Below, piece after piece: positions 56,490-64,000 of a stretch of 64,000 nt of DNA (positions are counted from its first letter, which is position 1; each line of letters begins with the position of its first letter). Both the position numbers and the translations under genes were made by a program. The stretch is from the NCBI RefSeq assembly GCF_008274585.1, contig NZ_VTRT01000001.1, positions 310,001-374,000 of the forward strand, read 5' to 3'. This DNA is from Pedobacter sp. BS3 (GTDB taxonomy: Bacteria > Bacteroidota > Bacteroidia > Sphingobacteriales > Sphingobacteriaceae). Under the pieces are notes generated by a model. It made no database searches, was not told the origin of the DNA, and was given only the letters and a program-made list of their open reading frames with translations.

Positions 56490-57064
56490 GGTACCGCGAC
56501 GAAAAGCCGGTTTTGCCGGTACGGTGAACTGGTGCGGGTAGGGTTATCATACAACGTTGTACTATCTATATTGGTGGTAAACAGGCCCTGCATCAGCGCA
56601 TCCTGCTTAATGCTGTGGTAAGCGTGGTTAAGCAGCAATATGGGCACATAGCCCTGCCGGTTAAAATCACCGGCCCATTCGCTTACCTGCGAGGGATGCG
56701 CCGGCGCATAAGAGGCCGATGTATCTAAAGCCGAATAATAAAAGGCGCTGTACACCTGCATGCCCTGGGCAGTAGTACGAATAGTGGAATCGTTGCTGTT
56801 TTTCCCGTCGTACGCCTCCGGGTCAAAAGCGCTTAACGACCTTTCCAGTAAAAAATGGGTGGTTACATCCTGCATATCCAGGTTACCGAAAACATAGTCT
56901 ACGTATTCCTGCGGGGTGAACCACAGGGAATCAACACGGGTAATGCTGTCCTGCGTAGAGGTGCTTACCCGCAGCGTTTGTGCTTTAGCCTGAATAATTA
57001 AGACACTATAAAATAATAAGAACCCAAGAAAATGCCTCGTCAGGTTGTGTATATGTTTATTCAT
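56417..57064 (-). CDS. Secreted hypothetical, probably C-terminally truncated
   Basis: A 215-residue protein with signal peptide (LGFLLFYSVLIIQAKAQ) and a domain with FTPQEYVDYVFGNLDMQDVTTHFLLER. The last ~17 residues (ARLCASLNFRPDMAVE) are read antisense to the coding end of the neighbouring 142-residue gene and are unlikely to be genuine. I recall longer relatives, suggesting loss of the 3' part. It is the last gene of the minus-strand lipoprotein island. Confidence 0.6.
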   Translation of the reverse strand: MNKHIHNLTRHFLGFLLFYSVLIIQAKAQTLRVSTSTQDSITRVDSLWFTPQEYVDYVFGNLDMQDVTTHFLLERSLSAFDPEAYDGKNSNDSTIRTTAQGMQVYSAFYYSALDTSASYAPAHPSQVSEWAGDFNRQGYVPILLLNHAYHSIKQDALMQGLFTTNIDSTTLYDNPTRTSSPYRQNRLFVAVPYILNKAYARLCASLNFRPDMAVE

Positions 57065-57083
57065 ACGCTGTTATTTAATGTAA

Positions 57084-57746
57084 TTATTCGACAATTTTAA
57101 AATTAATCCCATTTACTTGTTTCCCGTCAAAACGTCCTTCTTTTAACACGTATGTTTTTGCCCCGTTAATTTCAAAAGCGAACCTTCCCGGTACAGTGTA
57201 GGGATGGATTGGATTTTCTTTGGTACCATAATTTCCATGAGTATTGACTTTTACCTCCCCCATATATAATGTTCCCTTTCCCCGACCTCTTTTCTCTCCT
57301 CCGTAAGAAAGCCCTGCATAATTATTTGTGCTGTCTAATAAAATAACTTTCTTATTTAATTTCAGTAAATCGGCATCATTTGTAATATGTATGTTTTTTA
57401 TCACAAAGAATATCGCATTAGGCCCAAGCCCTTCTTCTAAGGAATATGGGGGAATCTTTTTATATCCTCCATTTAGAACCAATATGAGCGAATCGCCCTG
57501 GGGATAACTGTGAATTTCTAATGCAGGTATTTCAGGAATAAATGTAGGTCGCCAACATAACCATACATTATCATTTATAAACACCCCGCCCGAATTACTG
57601 CCTGTTTCTGAATAAGCAGGCAAGTCAGGAAACTCGTTATCCTGTTTAACTTTTTTACATGCGAAGAAGAACAGGATTATGCTTGCAAGCAGCAAAATTA
57701 GAGATTTGCCCTTAGGGCAACTACGGCACAACAATAAAGTCTTCAT
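57084..57746 (-). CDS. Lipoprotein of the DUF6252-like family
   Basis: A 220-residue exported lipoprotein: lipobox ending at C30 (ILFFFAC-KK), then a beta-sheet-type domain with GSNSGGVFINDNVWLC and a C-terminal VLKEGRFDGKQVNG block, the same ending pattern (GRFD) as the other lipoproteins upstream. Length and the N-terminal KKVKQDNEFPDL are divergent. Part of a minus-strand array of paralogues. Function unknown. Confidence 0.75.
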   Translation of the reverse strand: MKTLLLCRSCPKGKSLILLLASIILFFFACKKVKQDNEFPDLPAYSETGSNSGGVFINDNVWLCWRPTFIPEIPALEIHSYPQGDSLILVLNGGYKKIPPYSLEEGLGPNAIFFVIKNIHITNDADLLKLNKKVILLDSTNNYAGLSYGGEKRGRGKGTLYMGEVKVNTHGNYGTKENPIHPYTVPGRFAFEINGAKTYVLKEGRFDGKQVNGINFKIVE

Positions 57747-57934
57747 AGTGTCAGATATTAATTAGTACAGCTAATAGAATGCATAATATAGCTAAAACAA
57801 GTTTATAAAAAACAGTAATATTAACAAAATTATTTTTTACAATATGTAACCTTAAATAACTCATTACAGTTTAGCAAAAACAAATAAAATGGTAAACGTT
57901 AATTTCATAACATAAAAGATTAGTTAATATTTAG

Positions 57935-58485
57935 TTAGTATAATTTGAGCTCTCCAATGTCAAAACGGCCCTGGGTAACCTCTACAATTTCCCCGGTTTT
58001 TTCCGCTTTTACGCGGAAAAAAATTCACCGGAAACTATCTTGTTGACCACATCAAAACGGGTAAGCTTCAGGGTTCCGGCATTATCAAATTTGTATTCCT
58101 TACCGGTACCATCTTTTTGGTACACCCATATATCAATACTGGTATTTGAAGCATTTAATATGTACGTGCCCTCCTGCATGGGGCTATTGGTAAACCTGAT
58201 TCTCATATCATCCTCATATGGTATACCATCGCGGTATCTACTGCAAACAATGTATAAGCCACCTTCTTCCGTAAAATGTGCGTCCAAATCGGGATAGCCA
58301 ATAGTAAGGGTATATGCACGCAACCAAAGTTCGTTACCAAACATGCAGCCAAAGGTATCTTTGCCTTCGGTAGTAATAGGTGGTAAGGTGTTCAGGCTGT
58401 TTTTGTCTTTTTTGCACTTCATATTGGTAAAGAGCAGGAAACAACAGCCCAAAAGGATGAAAAATGTGCTTTTTAATGTTTTCAT
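57935..58485 (-). pseudogene. Lipoprotein (DUF6252-like), C-terminus frameshifted
   Basis: The frame from 58485 (MKTLKSTFFILLGCCFLLFTNMKC, lipid Cys at 24) ends early at 58009 as VNKIVSGEFFSA. One more T in the coding T7 run (58017-58023) would continue into RVKAEKTGEIVEVTQGRFDIGELKLY, stopping at 57935-57937, the family ending. So the protein lost its C-terminal strand by a single-base deletion or an error in sequencing. Confidence 0.78.
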
Positions 58486-58705
58486 AATTTCTGTGTTTTA
58501 ATTTAGTTTAAGAATGGCTAAATAATTGGATGTCAACCCATTTGGGTTATTTAATGATTATACGAATTTTTATTTGAAAACGTTACGCATAAGTGGCTGA
58601 TTTTTATGTATGTAGCGTGAACTTTAAGTTAATTTTTGAGCTAATTGAAACCATACTAAAGAAGCGGGATTCTGGCCAATCGCCACAAGCTGGTGAATGA
58701 GGCTT

Positions 58706-58898
58706 CATGGTTTAAATAGGTTAGTAAAACAAGTTTAGAAAAAATCCATTAATGAAACAACTTTATTTTTACTTAAAACGTGTGCGTTATGTCTAACGCT
58801 ACAAAAAATACCATTAAAAGATATTGCTTAACAGGTATTGCTTAAGAAGAGGCTTAAGTTAGCCCTTGCGTCCGGTCTAAGCTGAAACTTAAGCCAGG
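58706..58898. repeat. Duplicated leader segment, copy 1
   Basis: A ~190-base region here is clearly homologous to 60255-60442 (shared CATGGTTTAAATAGGTTAG, then CTTAAAACG, TATTGCTTAAGAAGAG, AGCTGAAACTTAAGCCAGG). Both copies lie upstream of a minus-strand lipoprotein gene (58009 and 59583), as part of the array duplication. The 58486-58705 stretch has no gene. Confidence 0.8.
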
Positions 58899-58959
58899 AA
58901 AGGGCAAAAGCCGCAGTTATAGAAATAAGTAACAAAATAGAGGTAAATAGTTTTTTCAT
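58828..58959 (-). CDS. Micro-ORF, 43 aa, hydrophobic N-terminus
   Basis: A short frame with ATG at 58959 encodes a Lys-Lys start, a hydrophobic segment (LFTSILLLISITAAFAL) and a short polar tail ending NTC. It starts 11 bases after the upstream lipoprotein stop, so it could be translated by coupling. The homologous copy 2 leader keeps only the WLKFQL part without a signal segment or start. Real gene status is uncertain. Confidence 0.45.
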   Translation of the reverse strand: MKKLFTSILLLISITAAFALSWLKFQLRPDARANLSLFLSNTC

Positions 58960-58970
58960 ATTACTAAGGT

Positions 58971-59564
58971 TTATTTTGAATCACATAAACAAACGTTCAT
59001 TTGTAAATCGAAGCGGCCATTTTTTAAAGTGATTTGTTTACCGCTGCCACCGTTATATTCATTCAGTATAAACTCAAACTCGCCGGATATAATCTTGTTA
59101 ACCGTATCTAACCTGGTAATGATAAATTTGCTGCCTGGTTGCAACCTGGTATAATTATCATCATTTTCATCTGAAAATTCCACTCCGATAGAATCTATTT
59201 TATTTCCTAATGAAGTGATTTTAGCTCCTATTCGATTATAGAGAGTTAATGATGAAGATTTGCCCGCTTTTTCTCTTTTTCTTCTAAACTGGCAATCAAA
59301 CACAGACTTATCGGGGCCCGTAAGGTGATATTCAGCAGATATTTTTCCACAAGCGTTACCACTGCCACTGCCTGCCATACTCCCACCACATTTGTAATAA
59401 GGCACCCAAACTTCGTTGTTAAGTATAAAGCCAGCGGTGTTTTTGCCCGCCTGGGTAGCCGGGGGCAAAACCGCGTTTTTGGTAGGGTCTTTTTTGCAGG
59501 TCATGGTTGTTAACAGCATGGTGCAAAGGGCTAAGAGCAATAAAGGTGTTTTAAATGTTTTCAT
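58971..59564 (-). CDS. Lipoprotein paralogue B (DUF6252-like)
   Basis: A 197-residue lipoprotein with acylated C23 (LLTTMTCKKDP). The first ~55 residues (to NNEVWVPY) are almost identical to those of the next gene, apart from one residue, as are the later part (KFIITRLDTVNKIISGEFE) and the C-terminal KQITLKNGRFDLQM. The centre (residues ~57-130) differs, with a GGSMAGSGSG insert. Tandem paralogue; function unknown; surface or periplasmic. Confidence 0.85.
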   Translation of the reverse strand: MKTFKTPLLLLALCTMLLTTMTCKKDPTKNAVLPPATQAGKNTAGFILNNEVWVPYYKCGGSMAGSGSGNACGKISAEYHLTGPDKSVFDCQFRRKREKAGKSSSLTLYNRIGAKITSLGNKIDSIGVEFSDENDDNYTRLQPGSKFIITRLDTVNKIISGEFEFILNEYNGGSGKQITLKNGRFDLQMNVCLCDSK

Positions 59565-59582
59565 ATCAATAAAAATTTATTT

Positions 59583-60155
59583 TTAATCACATAAACAAAC
59601 ATCCATTTGTAAATCGAAGCGGCCATTTTTTAAAGTGATTTGCTTACTGCTATTGCTTTCTCTCAATATCAGCTCAAATTCACCGGATATAATCTTGTTA
59701 ACCGTATCTAACCTGGTAATGATAAACTTACTACCCATTAACGGCCCAATATAATAATCTGTATTACCACTCGAATTTTCTCCTCTAAAACTCACATTTA
59801 TAGAGTCTATTTTTTCGCCGGTTGAAGTGATTTTAGTTCCATAGAGAGCTAAATATGAAGATTTGCCTGCTCTTTCTCTTTTCCTTGTAAAGACAAAACT
59901 AAAGTCAGACTCAGCGGGGCCTGTAAGGTGATATTCACCAGATATTTTTCCACAAGCGTTAGTTGACCAAGCATAACCACATTTGGCATAAGGCACCCAA
60001 ACTTCGTTATTAAGTATAAAGCCAGCGGTGTTTTTGCCCGCCTGGGTAGCCGGGGGCAAAACTGCATTTTTGGTAGGGTCTTTTTTGCAGGTCATGGTTG
60101 TTAACAGCATGGTGCAAAGGGCTAAAAGTAATAAAGGTGTTTTTAATGTTTTCAT
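59583..60155 (-). CDS. Lipoprotein paralogue A (DUF6252-like)
   Basis: A 190-residue lipoprotein with acylated C23. Same N-terminal start and GKNTAGFILNNEVWVPY block as paralogue B, different centre (YAKCGYAWSTNACGK...), then the same KFIITRLDTVNKIISGEFEL and KQITLKNGRFDLQMDVCLCD. It lies 18 bases before paralogue B, forming a tandem pair that arose by duplication. Conserved ends and a divergent middle suggest gene conversion or selection on the middle domain. Confidence 0.85.
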   Translation of the reverse strand: MKTLKTPLLLLALCTMLLTTMTCKKDPTKNAVLPPATQAGKNTAGFILNNEVWVPYAKCGYAWSTNACGKISGEYHLTGPAESDFSFVFTRKRERAGKSSYLALYGTKITSTGEKIDSINVSFRGENSSGNTDYYIGPLMGSKFIITRLDTVNKIISGEFELILRESNSSKQITLKNGRFDLQMDVCLCD

Positions 60156-60254
60156 AATTTCTGTGTTTTAATTTAAGAATAACTAAAATAACAGCTATGT
60201 ACACTTAGGCAACTATCACGGCGGCACGTCGCCGTAAATGGGTTGACAGGTTTT

Positions 60255-60442
60255 CATGGTTTAAATAGGTTAGTAAAACAAGTTTAATAAAAATGTATTA
60301 ATAAAGCAAAACTTATTTTGCTTAAAACGAGGCTGTTATGCGTAATGCTACAAATGTTATTAAAAGATAGTGCTTAACGGGTATTGCTTAAGAAGAGTTT
60401 AAGTTAGCTCTTGCTCTAATCCAAGCTGAAACTTAAGCCAGG
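60255..60442. repeat. Duplicated leader segment, copy 2
   Basis: Homologous to 58706-58898 with ~75-80% apparent identity by eye. It lies upstream of paralogue A. Its micro-ORF is broken: the frame lacks the hydrophobic start and continues only as WLKFQLGLEQELT. The rest of 60156-60522 holds no gene. Confidence 0.8.
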
Positions 60443-60472
60443 GGCGAGTTGTTCGAGTGATATCCCGGATAA

Positions 60473-60515
60473 CGTTGTCAACTTTACCGGCAAGCGCCCG
60501 GTAAAGTTGACAACG
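60473..60515. terminator. Long perfect hairpin between the island and the VOC gene
   Basis: CGTTGTCAACTTTACCGG (60473-60490) pairs perfectly with 60498-60515 across a 7-base loop, with T-rich DNA after it on the plus side. It lies 7 bases after the VOC stop codon (minus strand), so it probably ends that transcript. It shares the word GTTGTCAA/TTGACAAC with the palindrome at 39820-39852. Confidence 0.7.
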
Positions 60516-60522
60516 GTTTTGC

Positions 60523-60912
60523 TTACCCTTCGTATACGTGAAATTCAGTGATTATCAGATAATAGCCGTCCGGATCACGAAGCGCAAATTCCAGTTTCGT
60601 TGAATTCGGATTCAGGTGAATTTCTTCTTCTACAGCATAACCTGCTTTTTCCACATTTTGCCGGATAACGTTCATGTGCTCCGTTCTGAAATAAAGAATC
60701 AATCCGTTGCCGGGTGTAATGCCCGGATCCGCCATAGTGGGGTGCCCGTGCTCTCCCCATTTATGAAGACACAGTAAAACTTCATCATTTTCAGCTACCA
60801 GGATATCAAACGTTTTCCCGCCATGCATGCTTCTGCAATTAAATACCGATTGGTACCACCTGGAACTGGCTTCTACATCCCTTACAGCTATTATCGGATC
60901 AAGCTTTGTCAT
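60523..60912 (-). CDS. VOC (glyoxalase/bleomycin-resistance) family protein
   Basis: A 129-residue vicinal-oxygen-chelate fold protein: start LDPIIAVRDVEASSRWYQSVF, metal-type residues in VLLCLHKWGEHGHPT and the C-terminal LEFALRDPDGYYLIITE. Substrate unknown; could be a dioxygenase-like or resistance protein. It is 36 bases downstream of prfB on the same strand. Confidence 0.9.
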   Translation of the reverse strand: MTKLDPIIAVRDVEASSRWYQSVFNCRSMHGGKTFDILVAENDEVLLCLHKWGEHGHPTMADPGITPGNGLILYFRTEHMNVIRQNVEKAGYAVEEEIHLNPNSTKLEFALRDPDGYYLIITEFHVYEG

Positions 60913-60948
60913 GATATCGTGTAATGTGTCAGAAACTATGGCCCTTCA

Positions 60949-62026
60949 TCAGAACTCCATCAAATACGCTTTCAGGAACTCATTCAGGTCACCATCCAGC
61001 ACCGCCTGTGCGTTTGAAGTTTCGTAGTTGGTACGCAGATCCTTGACCAGCTTATACGGATGAAGCACATAGTTGCGTATCTGCGAGCCCCATTCAATTT
61101 TCTTTTTAGAACCTTCTATGGCCGCCGTGGTTTCCATGCGTTTACGCAATTCTATCTCATATAGCTGTGATTTTAACAAGCGGATGGCGTTTTCCTTATT
61201 CTGAAGCTGCGAACGAGATTCCTGGTTTTTGATGATAATGCCCGAAGGTTTGTGGTACAATCGAACCGCGGTTTCAACCTTATTTACGTTCTGTCCGCCG
61301 GCGCCGCCCGAGCGGAAAGTTTCAAATTCAATATCGGCCGGGTTAACCTCAATTTCAATGGTATCGTCAATAAGCGGGTAAACGTATACCGATGCAAACG
61401 AAGTATGCCGTTTGGCATTGGCATCAAACGGCGAAATGCGCACCAGCCGGTGAACGCCGTTCTCGCCTTTCAGGTAACCATAGGCGAAATTGCCCTCGAA
61501 CTGCAGCGTAACCGACTTAATACCGGCAACATCACCTTCCTGCGAATCCTGCTCGGTAACCTTGTACCCGTTCTTTTCGCCCCACATCAGGTACATCCGC
61601 ATCAGCATATAGGCCCAGTCGCAGCTTTCGGTACCTCCGGCGCCGGCCGTAATCTGTACAACGGCATTTAGTTGGTCTTCTTCAGAGCTCAGCATGTTCT
61701 TAAATTCCAGCTCCTCTACCTTAGCAATAGCCTTATCGTACAGTTCTTTCAGTTCATCTGCCGTAGCATCGCCGCTCTGGAAAAAGTCGAACATCACAAT
61801 CGCGTCGTCTACTGCGGCGTTCATATCGGCGAAAGCGTCGGTCCATACTTTTTTGGTTTTTATAGAGTGCAGTACTTTTTCAGCTTCCTTAGGGTTATCC
61901 CAGAAATGGGCGCTCAGGGTAATTTCCTGCTCTTTTTCAAGCTCCTCTAATTTGACATCAATGTCAAAGATGCCTCCTCAGGGACGCTGCTCTGTCCCTT
62001 AAATCCTGGATGTGTTCTTTCGTCAT
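60949..62026 (-). CDS. prfB: Peptide chain release factor 2, with +1 programmed frameshift
   Basis: RF2 ends translation at UGA and UAA. Frame 0 starts at ATG 62026 ([20 protein letters not shown]) and stops at TGA 61964-61966. A +1 slip at CTT-TGA-C continues as [13 protein letters not shown]... to the end, giving 358 residues. An SD-like AGGAGG lies upstream of the slip site (61973-61978), as in E. coli. In the full protein SPF, which recognises the stop codon, is at 198-200 and GGQ at 243-245. Low RF2 increases frameshifting, so it is autoregulated. VOC follows downstream. Confidence 0.95.
61964..61978 (-). promoter_or_regulatory. prfB programmed +1 frameshift site
   Basis: Coding-strand AGGAGG, three bases (CAT), then CTTTGAC: the slippery CTT codon and in-frame TGA match the classical RF2 autoregulatory site. 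The zero-frame stop is after codon 20. Confidence 0.95.
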
Positions 62027-62109
62027 AACGGCAAAGATAAAAAAAGCCTTCAAATAACATTTTCGGGAGCTTTTTGACGATTAATTTCCCTAATATATTA
62101 ATCAGGATT

Positions 62110-62283
62110 TTATCGTGAAATTACTGTCTTCTTTTGGGGTGAAGAAGTGATACGGTTTTTATGTATCGTCATTTTAGCTTTATAATCACGGATATACTGG
62201 CTGATTTTTTCCCGTTCTTCCTGTGTTAAAGGCTTGGGATCAACATAAAAATCAACATCTAAAGGTTCTCTGATAAGTCCCAT
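62110..62283 (-). CDS. Small conserved protein, 57 aa, downstream of a GNAT-like gene
   Basis: The frame from ATG 62283 encodes MGLIREPLDVDFYVDPKPLT followed by a basic helix (EEREKISQYIRDYKAKM) and a basic tail. I recall the MGLIREPLDVDF start as a conserved short protein adjacent to the GNAT-like gene here. It begins 3 bases after the stop of that gene, so the two are co-translated. Role unknown, TA-like partner possible. Confidence 0.7.
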   Translation of the reverse strand: MGLIREPLDVDFYVDPKPLTQEEREKISQYIRDYKAKMTIHKNRITSSPQKKTVISR

Positions 62284-62286
62284 AAT

Positions 62287-62810
62287 TTATGTTTTAAAAT
62301 ACTTTTCAATTAATGCCTTTGCCGGTAGTGTATCAATAATCATTAAGTTCCCGCCAAAGTGATGGGCACCTAATGATTTCATGTAATGGTCAATCAATTT
62401 TGTTTTTGAATGGAAGGAGATGAAACCATCGAAGCCTTTTTGAAACGAAAGACGGCAAGCGTAAGCAATTAAATTTCCCGGAACACCAACATAAATTTTT
62501 GTCTTCCCCTTATTAAACGGAGCGCTTTCGATCAGGTGCATGTAAATATGATCTACATCAATACTCAAACTAACCAATCCTTGAATAACATTGGGGTTGC
62601 CCTGAATTGTTAATTTATAAACTTCCCTGTCAGGTGCATCTAATTCTCTTTTCCAGTTAAAAAGCCAGCCGTTTTTCTTAGTTACTTGTTTAATGTCTGA
62701 TTTCAATAAATGCGAAACATCCGTTTGAAAGCTATCACCTGTGGTAACGTTTTCAATTGAGCGGTTAGCTTGTCAATTTCAAAATCCAAAAAATTGAGCT
62801 TCTCTTTCAC
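62287..62810 (-). pseudogene. GNAT-like two-gene module protein, frameshifted near the start
   Basis: From GTG 62810 the frame reads (V)KEKLNFLDFEIDKLT and then should shift, with one C missing at GG 62763-62764 on the plus strand, to SIENVTTGDSFQTDVSHLLK and the intact part MKSDIKQVTKKNGWLFNWKREL... to YFKT. The C-terminal part (KTKIYVGVPGNLIAYACRLSFQKGFDG) has the look of a GNAT acetyltransferase core. An internal start at ATG 62706 would give 139 residues without the first ~35. Partner is the 57-residue gene. Confidence 0.65.
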
Positions 62811-63024
62811 CACTACAAGATACAAAAAGTATTACCATTTCTCAAATCAGATAGGGCGCACTTCAAATTTTCCCCTATAGTGCAAATGAGGCACAAGGTA
62901 AATCTTCCATAGGTCAATTGCTTGATCTTACACCAGGGGTGCAAGTTTTTAACGATTAATTTCTCTAACATTCTAACATCGTCTTTCTTTTTTTGTTGTT
63001 TTGTAGCAGTTCAATAATTCATAA

Positions 63025-64000
<976 letters not shown>

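Overview
The window reads as ordinary chromosome of a Bacteroidota bacterium, most likely family Sphingobacteriaceae (Mucilaginibacter/Pedobacter-like). The signs are the regulator PorX and the gliding lipoprotein GldD, a protein with a type IX secretion (T9SS) C-terminal sorting tail, TonB receptors with carboxypeptidase-like N-terminal domains, an lpxC-fabZ gene fusion, a 7TMR-DISM sensor, and GTG/TTG/ATG starts with few strong Shine-Dalgarno sites. The genus is inferred from protein style, not from a database search. I see no rRNA, tRNA, CRISPR, integrase or transposase.

Layout. 1-3.9 kb: end of an OmpA-family gene, then an AT-rich accessory stretch with a self-inhibited Fic AMPylase, tandem repeats, and a two-gene module (260-aa unknown plus a broken PIN-domain gene). 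3.9-9.1 kb: lipid A operon (HD hydrolase, lpxD, lpxC/fabZ, lpxA, ABC ATPase), all minus. 9.2-13.8 kb: porX, tsaE, alanine dehydrogenase, YihY/BrkB membrane protein. 14-26.5 kb: Tyr/His-rich secreted protein, sulfatase, an iron-siderophore set (PepSY membrane protein, TonB receptor, AraC regulator), a retropepsin-PDZ protein, a T9SS-exported LamG protein and its 7TMR-DISM/LuxR neighbour. 26.6-28.7 kb: MITE-like repeat, YoeB-type toxin (frameshifted) with antitoxin, patatin lipase. 29-36.6 kb: uvrA, outer-membrane barrel, DUF1345, DUF2007, exonuclease III, cyclophilin. 36.7-41.4 kb: His/Cys-rich small protein with a metal-type TonB receptor, DUF3078 barrel, palindromes, a YafQ toxin remnant. 41.4-55.9 kb: housekeeping (gldD, aroE, comA, TPR protein, nadA/nadB divergon, gamma carbonic anhydrase, Ig-like lipoprotein, mnmG, ABC-F, DUF2383, Usp). 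56-60.5 kb: a decaying accessory island of paralogous lipoproteins with duplicated leader DNA. 60.5-64 kb: VOC protein, prfB with its programmed frameshift, a small two-gene TA-like unit (frameshifted), and the start of pgi.

The most interesting signals are: (a) two close copies of a parS-like palindrome in the mnmG leader, suggesting a ParB-bound centromere and possible oriC proximity; (b) a lipoprotein family with near-identical ends and divergent centres, carried with duplicated leader DNA and a 43-codon micro-ORF; (c) several TA-like or two-gene modules (260-aa/PIN, YoeB, YafQ, 57-aa/GNAT-like), four of them broken by small indels, while the core genes are intact; (d) an lpx-operon ABC ATPase with Asn in place of the switch histidine. 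No single large new defence system is visible. The best candidates for undescribed biology are the 260-aa/PIN module, the 57-aa/GNAT-like pair and the lipoprotein island.
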